Source: Gigaspora rosea
Lineage: Eukaryota; Glomeromycota; Glomeromycetes; Diversisporales; Gigasporaceae
Length of the DNA stretch: 64,000 nt
NCBI GenBank assembly: GCA_003550325.1
Contig: QKWP01000632.1
Coordinates: 129,532 to 193,531 of the forward strand
Reading direction: 5' to 3'
Shown: piece by piece, positions 1 through 12,538 of the stretch
Layout of the letters: every line of letters begins with the position of its first letter
Position numbering within the stretch: position 1 is the first letter of the stretch
Notes under the pieces: generated by a model
What the model saw: the letters and a program-made list of their open reading frames with translations, nothing else
Database searches by the model: none
Told to the model about the DNA's origin: nothing
Position numbers and translations under genes: made by a program

Positions 1-3
1 CAT

Positions 4-539
4 GTTGCGTGCAGTGTTCGAAATTTCCGACTCAAACACTGTTCTCGTGAGAACAGCATAATAGCTATGAGTGTTCTCAATTTATTGTTTATGTTCTCAT
101 TTATGCTCATTAAAAAAAAAAACCAAATTTAAAATTATATCTTATACCATAAATATATTAAAATATATGTAACTTTTTTTACTCTACATTATAATAAAAA
201 TGAACTACTTTTCTAATATTCCTATAAAAGCATTAATAGTATCAGTTAAACACCTAAATATAAAAATACATTAGAGCATATCTTTTCATCCTGTAATTAT
301 ATATTATAAGTTCAACTAAATAATTTTGATAATAAATTATTATAATTAGTCTTATTTATTTATATCTATTTGATATAATAATATCATATTGTTACTAGTT
401 ACTATGAGAACACTATTTTTATTTTACTGTTCTCAAAAAAATTTTAATAGAGAACAGTAAAAAATTTTTACTGTGCACAAATTAAAATAGTGTTCTCATG
501 AGAACTCTGAGAACACTAATTTCGAACACTGGTTGCGTG
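4..539. mobile_element. hAT-type MITE, complete
   Basis: The element spans 12-531. It is bounded by 14-bp terminal inverted repeats (CAGTGTTCGAAATT) and flanked by a perfect 8-bp duplication GTTGCGTG at 4-11 and 532-539. An 8-bp duplication with CAG-type ends is the hAT signature. Inside are several copies of GTTCTCA or its complement near both ends (for example 41-56 and 490-515), which look like subterminal transposase-binding repeats. There is no coding capacity, so it is a non-autonomous derivative. Confidence 0.9.
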
Positions 540-2110
540 TCGTTATCCCGAGTTTCGGCGGGTATATAATACCTTAAATTCAGATACAGGGGATAATTTG
601 AAACTTAGAACTTTTTTTATGTGAATGGTGACTTCAAAAAAAAAAAAAAAAGTGATATATCTAATTTAATATATTGCTTAATCACGCTTACTTTATTAGA
701 TTAACTTACATTGATTGTGATAATCCTGTGATAAATTTTTTTAAGTAATTCCTGATGTAAACTTCTTTTTTTTTTTTTTATCAAATTGTATAACCAAGGG
801 TATATTACACGTATTGTCTTTCGATTTACTTAAACCTTTAATAGAATCGTCTTTGAACACAGTTATCTCTAAAGGTCACACTGGAAAACATTCTTCCTGC
901 ACTTCCATGTGGATGAGTTTAGAATAATATTGATGTAAACAAAATTTATAAATGTAAATTGGAAAATGATATACTTGTAAAAAAGCAATTGGTGGTGTAT
1001 TCCGATATAAACGACATTCTTGTCAATAATTCTTCTCGTTGTGAACCTATTATGGCATAGAATATCATTTATATGATATATCATTAATGATCAGGTAATA
1101 ATTATACAAAATGATTTAAAATTGATTATATATTAATCTATAACAATTCGGCTAATCCGCAATATTTGTTTCCCTTTAAAGGAGTAACAGTTTAAAGGAG
1201 TTGCAAATGTCTGAAAATAGGTTGGTTACCCTTAAAAAAAAAAGCCATGTCTTCTCGGCTTAATACACATTACGAAGTATAGTCATATGACTTCTTAATT
1301 GAATGAACATAGAGTGTAACACAAAATATCAATCATGGTAACGTCTATTATCAACTATGTATTGTACGACGCGAGAGAAGTATTTCACACGCATATGCAG
1401 CAAATTTACGTGTTCGTGTACAATAATTAATCTTTTTGTAAGCATAGTGGCTTTTAAATAAACGGGCACCTCTTCGACGTGTGTTACGAAGTTATACTAA
1501 ATTTAATGATTCCACAATTCTTGAGAAGGTAATAATATTGGAAAAATACTATAAGCTTTTGGAAGGATATGCTAAAAGATATTTTTTCGACATTCGGCTC
1601 TAAAATTCCGAAAGAATGAAACATCAATGAATGATAATCTTAAATCAAAATAGGAGTTAAACACATTATAAATAATAATCAAATTTTTTATGAATATTTT
1701 TTAAAGTGTTTTTATTTACTGCCTCATCTTTCCTGATATATTATTCATAATGCATACACATAGGCCATTTATTTATTAATGTAACTTTATCCGACGTGAT
1801 GTGGAGACTATAATTTATTTACTAATGTAGCATAAATACATAAATAATTGAATATAATTGAATATTTATTTGAGACTAATCAAAAATTATTATAATGCGT
1901 ATAAACTACTTTACAATTTTGTCACGTCTTGTGATAGTGATATATTGTCACGGTCAAAATCTGTTCTACGGCAAAATTAGTCCCGATAGTTTAATGCGTG
2001 TAACGTGATCAATCAAGAATCGATCACGGCGCATAAGAAATGCAGGATTTAAGAAAGATAAGTATCGCAGTTCGACTAGATTTCAAAAAGTTCCTGGTCA
2101 TAATGATTTT
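540..2110. other. A+T-rich intergenic stretch, nothing recognised
   Basis: Only homopolymer runs (poly-A near 638, poly-T near 766) and short open frames of biased composition are seen. The reverse frame at 869-1084 has no recognisable domain and looks like chance. Confidence 0.5.
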
Positions 2111-2132
2111 GAGGTCGGATGATTAATTATAA

Positions 2133-2196
2133 AAGGATGTAACTAAGTTATGGATGGTTACGACTCTCATGTGCGTGGCAGGGGCACATGAGGAAA
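2133..2196. repeat. Paired-hairpin motif, copy A
   Basis: There are two adjacent stem-loops. The first is GTAAC (2139-2143) pairing with GTTAC (2157-2161) over a 13-nt loop. The second is CTCATGTGC (2166-2174) pairing with GCACATGAG (2184-2192) over a 9-nt loop. A diverged copy at 5692-5752 keeps the stem lengths and loop lengths and changes one stem pair on both sides. It could be a structured RNA or the conserved end of a transposon. Its orientation is unknown. Confidence 0.6.
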
Positions 2197-2358
2197 TACC
2201 AAACGACATACTATCTCTTTGGACAAGCGAAGCAAAGAAAAGTAAAATACAAGAGTGGGACACCAAGACTACTTTCCCATGAAGCGTCTGAACGTCGTAT
2301 TAGGAAGGAATTGGATAGTCCTGACGATTTGAAACATCTCTCATTAGTAGTCGCGTAG
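2188..2358 (+). CDS. 56-codon basic ORF, unrecognised
   Basis: The frame opens with ATG at 2188, in the 3' arm of the second hairpin of motif A, and ends with TAG at 2356. The composition is unlike the surrounding A+T-rich DNA: it encodes a mixed, basic peptide with a stretch SHEASERRIRKEL followed by SPDDLKHL, rather than the Lys/Ile/Phe runs expected of chance frames here. I recognise no domain. It may be a small gene, an exon of a larger gene, or a remnant of a transposon protein. Copy B of the hairpin motif has no matching ORF downstream, so the two are not obviously linked. Confidence 0.3.
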   Translation: MRKYQTTYYLFGQAKQRKVKYKSGTPRLLSHEASERRIRKELDSPDDLKHLSLVVA

Positions 2359-2379
2359 GGCCGCGACATATATTAGTCA

Positions 2380-3535
2380 CTGTTTTTTAACATATTATAA
2401 CTAGGATGGTCAATAAAATAATTTATGTAAGCAATATGAATTTTTTAACCGTTACCTATTATTCTTAATAATTCTGAAATTTAACCTTTGTCGATCAAGG
2501 TTGCTTTTGCAAATACCAGTATTTTTTTTTTATTACTACGTAAAAACTGATAATAAATATAATACTTATAAAATTGCCCATCTCTAATTATAACAATACA
2601 AATTACTATAAATGGACACGTTCAATCCCAGTTTAAAAACGTTTCATTCATAAATTGATGCACTGTACGTACAGTACGTGCATGTGTAAGTACAGTCTAC
2701 TAAAATCTTAATTAAACATAGAAGTTCTTTGATCGTAAGAATATGCAAAAACTTATGAAATCACTTTGTATAGGCTCTTTGAATCAATTTTTGAGGGCTT
2801 TTACGAGCAAACTTATGTTCATCCACTTAAAAAAAATATCTTACATTATTTATTAATTTATCCTCCAATCTTATTAATCAGGGAGCTCCAATAATATATA
2901 TATATATATAACTATTAATCAACCAACTCCGATTAATGAGATTAGGGATAACTTAGTAAAACAAAACTTAGTAAAACAAATATGGAAAACTGATATGCCC
3001 CCAAGAAATAGTATGTCAGATGATAGATTAAACAAAGTGTATCATCCCATGTTTAATTATTAGTGCATAAATTTAAACTCATATTTCTTACTAAAATTAA
3101 CCAATAGTTTATTTTTTTTTTCCGACAACTAGATTCAGTGATAGATTGACAATGCTATCATAGAACGGTTTAGGGCAATTTAAAAAGTTTATTAAGACAA
3201 CCCTTTTGAAAATCCAACGTTAAGTAAAAAATGGTTAGCATAAGATATAATTAAGAGCTTGGACATCAAAAAAACGTTGTACAACACTAAATACAGTACG
3301 AATATATTTTTAGCACTCAGCATTAAACTGACATTAGAAAGATGTCAAAATTTATGTATACAACTGCATAGTGTTACGCAATGAATGCGCGCTTTGTTCC
3401 GGCAATGTCAAGAGTTTCAAAACTATCACATCAGTTCTCTATTAATGTGCATATCCTCATTACTGGGATTTCGATAATATTAACCCTAATATGTAAAAAT
3501 AATAATTAATAGTCAAATTTTATCGGTATTACTAC
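2380..3535. other. A+T-rich intergenic stretch
   Basis: Simple A+T-rich sequence with a short (TA)n near 2895-2912. No gene, RNA or bounded element was identified. Confidence 0.5.
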
Positions 3536-3537
3536 GG

Positions 3538-3672
3538 AATTCCGACACCCAAAATCTTGAATACAAGTTGAAATTCCGACAATACTAAAATCTTGATATA
3601 ATATCAGGATTTTATCATTGTCGGGATTTTAACTTGACGGGGTTTTTTCGAGATTTTGAGTGTCAGGATTTT
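3538..3672. mobile_element. Small foldback (MITE-like) element
   Basis: The left arm starting AATTCCGACACCCAAAATCT pairs with the right arm ending GATTTTGAGTGTCAGGATTT. The inner parts also pair (TTGAAATTCCGACAAT with ATTGTCGGGATTTTAA). No clear target duplication was found. It is followed by three short direct copies of GGAGTTT (3674-3694). Confidence 0.6.
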
Positions 3673-3699
3673 AGGAGTTTGGAGTTTGGAGTTTGGATT

Positions 3700-4300
3700 A
3701 AGGATAGGCAAAGTAATAATTATGTAATCGAATGGCTAAAATTTAACCCTTGCATACTATTATAAATTATTATTCTAAATATTATTAAGTAAGGATGATC
3801 ATCGGCCCGAGTTTTGTGGTCCTCCTTGGGGTCGTCATTAAGTAAGAGTCTTCGATTATAATAAACATCATAAATCGATTACGTATTTCGATTACGTTAT
3901 TTGTATATAAAAGTTTTTTTTTTATAATTAAATAAAAGATCGATGGTTTGAACGTGATAACATATTTATATATAATGTCAAATTGGCCTTTAAAAAATGA
4001 ATGTGCAACAAAAATGGCATATTTGGTGGCATATTGGTCAACCATATTATTCAAAATAAAAAAAGAATAAATAATTTAGAACAAATTATTCAAATTAATG
4101 CAATTAATCCTAACTATATCTAATGTCGAATTTGATGATATGAATAATAGTGATAATAAGTTAGAACAATTTGAAAAAGAAATCATAAAGCAGACGATTG
4201 CAAATATTGCTGTATAATTTCAATACTAATGATCCATTCAAGTTACAATAATAATCATGTGACAACTTTGGAGAACTGGTTATTTCTGAAAACAATTGAT
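3700..4300. other. A+T-rich intergenic stretch
   Basis: The reverse frame at 3785-4054 (89 codons) has no domain and a composition typical of random frames in this window. Nothing else was recognised. Confidence 0.45.
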
Positions 4301-4316
4301 AATGAGGATTTCAAAA

Positions 4317-4570
4317 ATAAGTAACGAATTTCGAAAATAAGTAAGAATTTTTAAGTAGCATTTTTACTATGCTGAATTTATAAATCGGAAAAATAAAATA
4401 AGATTCTCTGATTTTAATTTTGAAACCCCTATTGAGGGGTTTCAAAATTACCAAATAAGTTGCGTATTTCGAAATAAGTAGGATTTTTTTAAATAGCGTT
4501 TTTACTATGTTGAATTATAAATCGGAAAAATAAAATAAGATTCTCCGTTTTAATTTTGAAACCCCTATAT
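4317..4570. repeat. Direct tandem duplication, about 130 bp
   Basis: Two adjacent diverged copies each run from an AATAAGT...GAATTTCGAAA-type start to TTTTGAAACCCCTAT. Both contain ATAAATCGGAAAAATAAAAT. A perfect hairpin GAAACCCC/GGGGTTTC lies at their junction (about 4422-4445). Confidence 0.7.
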
Positions 4571-5117
4571 ATTTTAATTGTATTCGCATTTGCGTAACGA
4601 TATTCAACAGTAATTTAAAAATTTAAAAAATAAATATTAAGTTTGAAAGGTATCTGTATTTGCAATAACAATACCAAACAATAATATATTAAAAAAATAA
4701 ATATTAAATTTGCAAGGTTTTATTTGATATAACGATAATAATATTTGTATTTAAACATTTAAATAGATTATTTATTACAACGAAATTTGAGAATTTAAAT
4801 GTAAAAATATGCAAGAATATGTAAGAATATTTAAGGGTATATAAAAATTTTGCCCATCCCGGGAATTCAATAATATTAGAAGTCTATGACCCAATACTTT
4901 AATATATAATATGATAATTAATAGTCAAAATTTATCAACTAAATTGTTAATGTTTTAATTATTGACCAATACATCACAAGCTCACTATTTTGTTACATAA
5001 TGATTAATTCTTATTAGTATTCGGACCGTCTTCCCGGAAATGCTTTATATGTAAAATTGGTAATTAGATATAAGTATAAAAGAAAATTTTGAACTTGATA
5101 TTATATTGAAGATCGTT

Positions 5118-5445
5118 AACTTGTCTAACTGAAGCTAGACTTTATTGAAGATTGGTTTGTAGTACATATTCCTTAATTATTAAAGGCTAAATTCTGTTGA
5201 TTGCCTTGTTCTTTCAATATGAGATTTAATAGATAAGTGAATGCAATTTTTAAGAGAGTGAAGTATGATATCGAATAGGAACTTGTCTAACTGATGTAAG
5301 GCTTTATTGAAGATCGATTAGAAGTGCATATTTCTTGACTATCAAGGACTAAATTTTGTTAATTTCCTTGGTCCCTCAACATACTAAATCTTCTAAATAA
5401 GTAAATACAATTTTTAAGAGAGTGAAGAACTACCTCAAACATTTG
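5118..5445. repeat. Direct tandem duplication, 162-bp period
   Basis: Two copies start with AACTTGTCTAACTGA at 5118 and 5280. They share GCTTTATTGAAGAT-like and CAATTTTTAAGAGAGTGAAG blocks. No coding signal was found. Confidence 0.75.
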
Positions 5446-5691
5446 AATCATACGATTTCTCATTGACCCGAGTGAGTTCTTTGTTCAAATTCGGATGATT
5501 ATACTAGAAATGAGTGATTGTAATATTCATTATTATTATTATCATGGGGTACAAAAGCAACTTTTCGAAACTCAACCAAAGATCGTGATGATGAATGACA
5601 TTGAATTAGTTCATGGAAACCCAAGGTGAGTCATAAAACTTAGGAAAGTTAAGCTTCTTTATCTCAATTGGTCTTTTAAAAATTATTTTTA

Positions 5692-5752
5692 GAGGACGTA
5701 ACTTGTGCAAGGTTGGTTACGTTCTTATGTGCGAGGAATGGGCGCATAAGAA
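5692..5752. repeat. Paired-hairpin motif, copy B
   Basis: Stem 1 is GTAAC (5698-5702) with GTTAC (5716-5720), 13-nt loop. Stem 2 is CTTATGTGC (5724-5732) with GCGCATAAG (5742-5750), 9-nt loop. Compared with copy A, the third pair of stem 2 changes from C-G to T-A, and a T-A pair becomes T-G, so pairing is kept while sequence drifts. Confidence 0.6.
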
Positions 5753-5999
5753 TACTAACTTATGATAATCCCAAATACATTTTTTCCGAATAATAATAAA
5801 AGTTTCCCCGTAACAATATTATCAACAAACATGTGAAACTAATTATAATAACATGACAGAGTGAAACCTGAGTCGCAAATAAAATCTGTTATGATCATCG
5901 CATAAATCAAATGCTGGTTTCACCCCCATTCGATTTACGTACTGTACATAACAGGCAATAGATTTTACTCGTTCGTAACTCAGATTTCTAATAATTAAA

Positions 6000-6762
6000 A
6001 AAAGACAGAGTGAAATCTGTGAGTTGTGAAATAATTACATGAGGGTGAAATATAATAAAAAACATAATAAAATGCGGATTTCACTCTAACACGATCTATA
6101 AAACGGATTTCACCTAAAAAGTTGAGGCATTTGCATCTGATCAGATGTCAATCATTCAAATTATCGTAATAAATAATAAATAATAATAATAATAATAATA
6201 ATTATTATTATTATTATTATTAATAATTAATAATAATATTAATTATTAATAATAATAATCTCTTGGTTATTATATACGTAGTGACTAATAATTCTAATAA
6301 TTGCAATTATTTGGCGAAAATTTTTGAAGGATAATTTTTTAATTATTTGCCATTACATGGCCAATAATGAATTCTTCATCAAAATTTTTTCGCAAAAGGT
6401 CTTTAGGTACATCCAAATAGTATCTAACAGGTCATTGACGAATAATGCAATTACTGTCATTTATGACTCTTTTGTTAAATAAAAAATACAATTGGTGATT
6501 GATGAAGATCAAGGCATATTTAAGGATGATATAAGAATAATAAGATAATAAAATAATAGAACAAGGTGAAACCTTAGTGAAATCCGCTTTGTAGATCGGG
6601 TTAGTGTGAAATCCGCTTTGTAGATCGGGTTAGTGTGAAATCCGCGTTTGATTGTTTTTTATTATATAAAAGAGGATTTCATCTTCATGTGATGATCATT
6701 GCTCATAGCAGATTTCACTATTTCACAATTTCACAACTCAAATTTCATCCTATCGTAATAAA
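6000..6762. mobile_element. Foldback element with GTGAAATC subterminal repeats
   Basis: The left arm (about 6005-6115) and right arm (about 6560-6755) are inverted copies rich in GTGAAATCC/GGATTTCAC units. The right arm holds a 29-bp direct repeat, two units starting near 6581. Between the arms is a self-complementary microsatellite of (TAA)n followed by (TTA)n at about 6175-6260. A further GTGAAA-rich stretch at 5860-5930 may be an outer part. The open frame at 6635-6850 lies in the right arm and is not regarded as a gene. Confidence 0.6.
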
Positions 6763-7268
6763 ATTATTAATTATTTTGTTACCTTGCCAATCTCTAAATT
6801 ATATATTCTTTAAAATCAAATATGGTAAAGTAAATTTTTCTTTTCCCTGAATTTAATATGTTGCTATAGAATTGTGAATACTGATATTAATTTATGTAAT
6901 TTATGTAAATTAAAGGGATTCTCATTAATACGCGCGTAATTAAATTTAGTAAGTTAAGAAAACTGAACTTTAAAGACTTATATAATATAAATCTAGTCTT
7001 AGAAATGATAAGCATGTTCATCTCTGATAATCATCTACAAGTAAAAAATTTGATCATGATATTTTTAAAATTTTTGCCTTTTACATATCATTTATTATAT
7101 AAATGCTCCTTTCTTTTTTTTTTTATTGTCACCAGTTCTATCAATAACATTAAATTGTTCAATGTCTTGGCACATTTAAGTCAAACGCAGTGTAATTAGT
7201 CAATTAGAATGCTTTTAAAACGAACAGATATCAGGGCTTTGTAATAGCATACATACATATATGAATCG
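6763..7268. other. A+T-rich intergenic stretch
   Basis: No gene or bounded repeat seen. Short hydrophobic frames such as 7005-7199 are treated as chance. Confidence 0.45.
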
Positions 7269-7421
7269 TACCTCGAATTTGAATCTGCCTGCGGTGATTG
7301 ACCAACATAAGAATTAGTAACGGTAAAGATAGGGTTAGTGATAGAATATTATTATAATTTATTATATATTCTCGGGTAACCCGATGACAATCGGGATCTG
7401 TACTAACGCTAATTCGAGGTA
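7269..7421. mobile_element. Small TA-flanked MITE
   Basis: The element spans 7271-7419 with inverted ends CCTCGAATT/AATTCGAGG. It is bounded by TA on both sides (7269-7270, 7420-7421), consistent with the Tc1/mariner target duplication. Confidence 0.55.
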
Positions 7422-7930
7422 CAAGATGTATATAATGATAGACCAAAATAGACAAACAACTAAGTATACACCATTAAGCCCATATATTAAACATATATTT
7501 ACCTTTAATGCCCCTTGGCAATAGATTGCATTTATGTATAAAAAAATAATATACGAGAAGTATGAGTTGGACTTTAGGAAAATTTGTTGGCGATCCGACA
7601 GAATTGTCATGAAGTTTTTCTTTTCAAAGGAAGTTCATTTAGATGACATTACAATATGATTAAACATATAATATTATATTGCAGTTAAGAGTAGTCATAT
7701 ATATTCTAGATGAGGGTATATCCGGCCGGGTTATAAAACCAAAATTAATTCTCCAATTAATTTTGCATTAAAGATGTATTAAAATAGTCGTTCCCGTTAA
7801 GGTGAGGACTTGCTTATGACTTTATTATAGTATGCGACAGCAGAGTTGTCCAATATATATTATATATCAAAAATAGTTGCTAATTTTTTGGTTAATATAT
7901 ATACTATTATATATACCTTTATTATATAAA

Positions 7931-8031
7931 TTTAGTATATACATTTAGTATATACATTTAGTATATACATTTAGTATATACATTTAGTAAATACATTTAG
8001 TAAATACATTTAGTAAATACGTTTAGTATAT
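7931..8031. repeat. 15-bp minisatellite, about 6-7 units
   Basis: Tandem units of TTTAGTATATACATT. The distal units change TAT to AAT, giving TTTAGTAAATACATT. Confidence 0.9.
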
Positions 8032-8035
8032 CAGA

Positions 8036-10540
8036 TATCAGATATAGTATATACATTTACGAATTTTTAGAATACCGTACTGATATTTTTATTAGTAATT
8101 ACTTTGATGCCAAAATATAAATAGTATTACTGATTAATTTGAAATTGATTTGATTTATCGTTACTAATTTTAGAAATTTTTTTTCAACAAAGATTGGTGA
8201 ATTTTTATATAATTTACGTTAGTATCCTAATTTGTATAAAACGACTATCTTATACTATGCAATATAAAAAAGATCATGTGAATAATTTGAAGAATCAATA
8301 TTTGACTGTTTTTTTTTAAAAAAAAAAAACAATAATAATAATCATCAATAAAGATTCAACGTTTAATAAAAAAAACATGAAAATTCGGACTTAACGAATA
8401 CAATTTAAGACTTATTTTTCAAAATTTTATTATGTTAATAATATTTAATTTTGCATGAATTTGAATTTAAAAAGACCTAATAAGTTTCTTTATTACGAAA
8501 AGGAATAACAAATCATTATTTGAATCAATATAACATTAATGATTAGTGCATAGATTTTCATAGTCACCTGGCCGGAAAAATAAGGCTGTGTTAACTATTC
8601 AATCAGCTAAAAATTAGAAAGAAAATAAAACAAAATACTGCGTGACACCCGCTTGAGTACATCTTTCATAGATAGTTGTACAAAAGGTGATACATGGTTA
8701 AAACAATATCCATATCTATCATTTTTAATAAAATAATAGGTCAACTTAAAGTTTAATCGAATAAAAATCATCTGAAAAAGTTTTTTTAAAGAATATTATA
8801 AGATTACCATTTTGGATTCATTCAGGATGGTTGCATTTCTTAAATGTATCATAATTTATTTCTTATAACTTAATCTCATACAATGCGTTTGTAAATTTCA
8901 TAGTAACGGGGGTTTTTTTTTTTTTGAGAAAAAAAGAAAATAACATACATACTTTTTTAATTAACAGGTTAATGAATGCTAGTCCATATAAAGAAATATA
9001 AATTACTCTCTTGAAGAAGAATATTCGATAAATGCATACGTAATTGAAAGTGGATTTCAATTCCTATATATGTAAGAGTATTAGGTAATTGCATACTGAT
9101 ATTTTCAAATTGGTGCGTTACCAGCATTACATAGATGCAAACCATTTAAACTGAGGTAACGTGTCATGGTTGGAATTTTCCAGGTAAAGATAACAAAGAA
9201 TGGCATCATGTAACAACGCCTCAGTATAAAAAAAATGAATTTGGATTACAAAAATAAATAATCGTAAGTTAGTATGTATGGTATATATTATGATGCAATA
9301 TATTTTTTAATGAACCAATCGTTTTCTAAAATCCATATTCGATATGTGTTAGATATCATAAATGTATGCACGCGCTTGTCATAAATGGTTACATCGATTG
9401 GAGGTTTGTTTTTTTTTTCTTGTTGTCAATTTTTTATTCAACAAAGTAATAAGGATAAACTAACTTAACTAGCATATTATTTTTATTATTTTTTGCATTA
9501 GTGAATGTAACTAGAACCAATACTTTTTGAATCACGTGAAATCAATCAACAGTTTTGATAAAAGATTCGGTTAAAAAGAATAAACAAAATGTAAAATATG
9601 GAAAAAGTGCTGATATATTAGTAAGACGTTATGCTAATTTAATCCATTGAAAGAAAATATTTTTGCCTAAAGTAGCATTTAGCATTTATTTACGTGATTG
9701 ATTTGTAAGTACATCGCTTATTTTTAACTTTCTTGGTACCTATTACCACTATCTTGAATGCATATTTATTATTATGCAAAACAAGGCTGATATTACTGTT
9801 TGGGTCGTGGTTTTCTTGATTTATTGACGTCAAGTGTGATAATCATCATGAGTTTTCATATATGGATAGAAAATCAGTCCACCACATTGTTGAATCCATA
9901 TATCATTGGAGTTTTCGATAAACATTTTTGACAGTTTCTTGAATTTTTCTTCGCAAAGTTCGGTAGTAACCGCCGTGTAACATTCTGTAGTAAATCACCG
10001 AATTACACTAAATAATTAAATATGCCGAAAAGAACTGCACATCACTTGACAGAAGATAATATGATTTCGAAACGCAATAACGTTCACAATATATTAAATT
10101 TTATTCTTCACATAAAGTAAATCATACTTTTCGTGGGAAACTTACTATCACACAGCGTAGTGTTGAATAATAACCTGGATAAGATTTAACTTAAATCTTT
10201 GATCCTGAATTGAATGATATTGAAAAAAAGTAATTTCGGTATCTGCTGGATTTTAAATCTATGGTGAGCATAGCTTATTTATTTAATGCGTCATAAACTG
10301 TTAAAAATTAAGGTGTTATTATGTGTGTCATTTACATTATCAGTTATACTCAGGGTTGTCACGTTTACTATACTTGTTTTATTGGCTTCTAATTCTATTC
10401 ACTTTTTTCGTACTAATTAAATATAAAAATATTTTAAATTTATTACTTTACTAATAATCTAACAATATATATTTAAAATAATTGCAAATTATTAATAAAA
10501 AATTTGGTTTAATATAAAAGACAAAAAATCAGGAAATAAA
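8036..10540. other. Long A+T-rich stretch without genes
   Basis: I find no domain-bearing frame in either strand. A weak inverted pair (ACTGAGGTAACG near 9150 and CGCCTCAGT near 9220) may be a decayed small element. Nothing else can be supported. Confidence 0.45.
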
Positions 10541-10541
10541 T

Positions 10542-10865
10542 TAGGGATATTATCCGATTTGAAATCCAATAGACCATAGTCCGTCAACGGATCAGTCTGG
10601 GCCGAAAAAAATTGATCCGCATTAAGTTTTAAGACCGGACCAGTCTGGACCGGTCTAGTCTGGACCGGTCTGGGCCGAAAAAAATTGATCCACATTAAGT
10701 TTTAAGACCGGACCAGTCTGGACCTGTATAGTCTGGACCGGTCTGGAAATTTGCAAAATGGCATGCCACACTAACAAAGTCTTAAAATTGGAGATCATAA
10801 TATACCAACCCAGAACTGGACCAGACTGAACCAGACCGAACAATACCGGACTGTTAACATCCCTA
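10542..10865. mobile_element. MITE-like element with 73-bp tandem repeat
   Basis: The ends TAGGGATATTATCCG (left) and the reverse complement of the right end, TAGGGATGTTAACAGTCCGG, are imperfect inverted repeats. No matching target duplication remains. The interior holds two copies of a 73-bp unit (starting near 10601 and 10674) built from CCGGTCTGG/CCAGTCTGGAC modules, so it is locally G+C-rich. The reverse reading frames across it are repetitive (PVQTGPV repeats) and not taken as genes. Confidence 0.6.
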
Positions 10866-11232
10866 TTTCGGTACTTTCTTCAAAATGGTAAGCTTATAAT
10901 TTTTTATAAATAACTTTATTGCATCTAATATTAACTTAATCAATAGTACATCAACTTGTTGAATGATTTATCCTGATCACCAGGTCTAAATCTACAGAAA
11001 TGCACAGATACATATTATAAAATTATATAAAGTAGTTCCTAATACTATACATTGATAATATATTATAATTATGTTGTAAATTTACTCGAATAATTTTGTT
11101 CATAGATTTACTTATGCACATCGATATTTCATATAACGGACAATACTAGTTAAAATATCAAACACAAATCATAAATGAGAAAATTATTGTTTAAGAATGT
11201 CACATTATCTGCACTTGGACTGATTTGTCTAA
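10866..11232. other. 3' flank of HMG gene 1, no feature
   Basis: A+T-rich sequence downstream of the minus-strand HMG gene. No recognised element. Confidence 0.4.
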
Positions 11233-11894
11233 TCATTGAGTACTCGGTTGAGCATAATAAACTGGAATTAATCCCTGGTTTCCATTTATCTCGCATCCAT
11301 ATGTAAGATATTCTGGTTGCATATTAACAAACATGGATGAATCCGAATTCGGATAAGCAGGAATGTGAACAGAGCAATCGACATGTTGCGGAGGAAGATA
11401 ACACATTGGCACATAAGAGCTTTGTATGCTCCGCATGTAATAACTATTGCTGTCGGGATGATAACGTTGTGCATAAACTAAGTTAACTGCTTGTGCTAGT
11501 AAGAAAAAAATAGAAAAAAAAGTCATTATGTATAAAAAAAAAAAAAAAAAAAACAAAAAAAAACGAATATCTAATTTTTTTTTCCTTTTTCAATATGAAT
11601 AATACCTAGTTGTTCATAAATCTCTTTCTCCTCAGCAGATGCTGTTCTCCAAAGAATGCCTGTTACTTTGGAAATCACACGCATATTGCAATGTCCTTGT
11701 TGTTTAGCTTCGAAATGAACGTTTTTTCTACATAAAAGAAACCCGTTAGGGGGTCGCGTAGGAGGGCTAATTCGATTACAATGAGCAGATAATAACTCTT
11801 CAGGATTGTTTAACTGAGGTGGAAAAATCTTCCTACGATCGAGACTATTCATCAATGCATTTGCCAGAAATTCTAAAGATAAATTAGAAGCCAT
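11233..11894 (-). CDS. MATA_HMG-type HMG-box protein 1 (one intron)
   Basis: This is a predicted DNA-binding HMG-box protein of the fungal mating-type-like (MATA_HMG) class, expected to act in the nucleus. Exon 1 runs 11894-11606 and exon 2 runs 11495-11233, giving 183 residues. The intron, 11605-11496 (110 nt), begins GTATT, ends ACTAG and splits an Ala codon in phase 1. The HMG box covers about residues 46-107: RPPNGFLLCRKN, then a helix 2 with NMRVISKVTGILW, then EKEIYEQLAQAVNLVYAQRY, read only after splicing. The start at 11894 (MASNLS) is preferred over the upstream in-frame ATG at 11954 because gene 2 also begins MAS. From the PN dipeptide to the codon after the intron, 35 of 49 residues match gene 2. 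The C-terminal 70 residues are Tyr/Pro/Ser-rich and unrelated to gene 2. No transcript evidence is available. Its role in mating or other regulation is unknown. Confidence 0.85.
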
Positions 11895-12493
11895 AGTATC
11901 AGCGTTTAAAAAATTTGTAAAGTTTTGAATAATCTCTAAATAGCCAATTTTCAAAGTAGGAAGATATTTTATTTTCGGTATTTATAATTTTTTTAAATTT
12001 ATTTATTTCAGAAGGTGCAACCATCCGGAGAATATTGCATAACCGAATTAAATTTAACTTTTATATTTTAGTTTTACGCGTATTTTTTTTGCTACTAGTC
12101 CTATATATAAAAAATTTGTCATTATAAGTTATATATATATATTTTATAGGGTTATATATATTTTTAATTAATTATAATATTTATAATATATATAATATAA
12201 AAACTGAACAATGTGAACTATACATTTTCCATGTGCGAACTTATTTATTCCTTATTCGGTACGATGAATGAAAACCCTAATAATAATTTGTTTATCTGAA
12301 AATCGAATGTGACATTATGAGATTAAACAAGTTTTTCTTTTTCTAAATATTTAATAATACATTATCTATATATTACCGGTATATATATTAATAAGTTGAA
12401 TTTTTTAACGGCACATAAATATACAATGTAAGATCTACAGGGCGGATGAAACCATAAAAAATCGGATTCCAATTTATCTGTGACATTTCCGTA

Positions 12494-12495
<2 letters not shown>
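11895..12495. other. 5' flank of HMG gene 1
   Basis: Upstream sequence of the minus-strand gene, A+T-rich, with TA-rich stretches near 12130-12200. No promoter motif can be assigned with confidence. Confidence 0.4.

Positions 12496-12537
<42 letters not shown>
12496..12537. repeat. Poly-T run, 42 nt
   Basis: Uninterrupted T tract. It may be the remnant A-tail of a minus-strand retroposon, but no body or target duplication was recognised beside it. The frames across it (Lys-run frame 12362-12640 on minus) are artefacts of the run. Confidence 0.9.
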
Positions 12538-12538
<1 letters not shown>

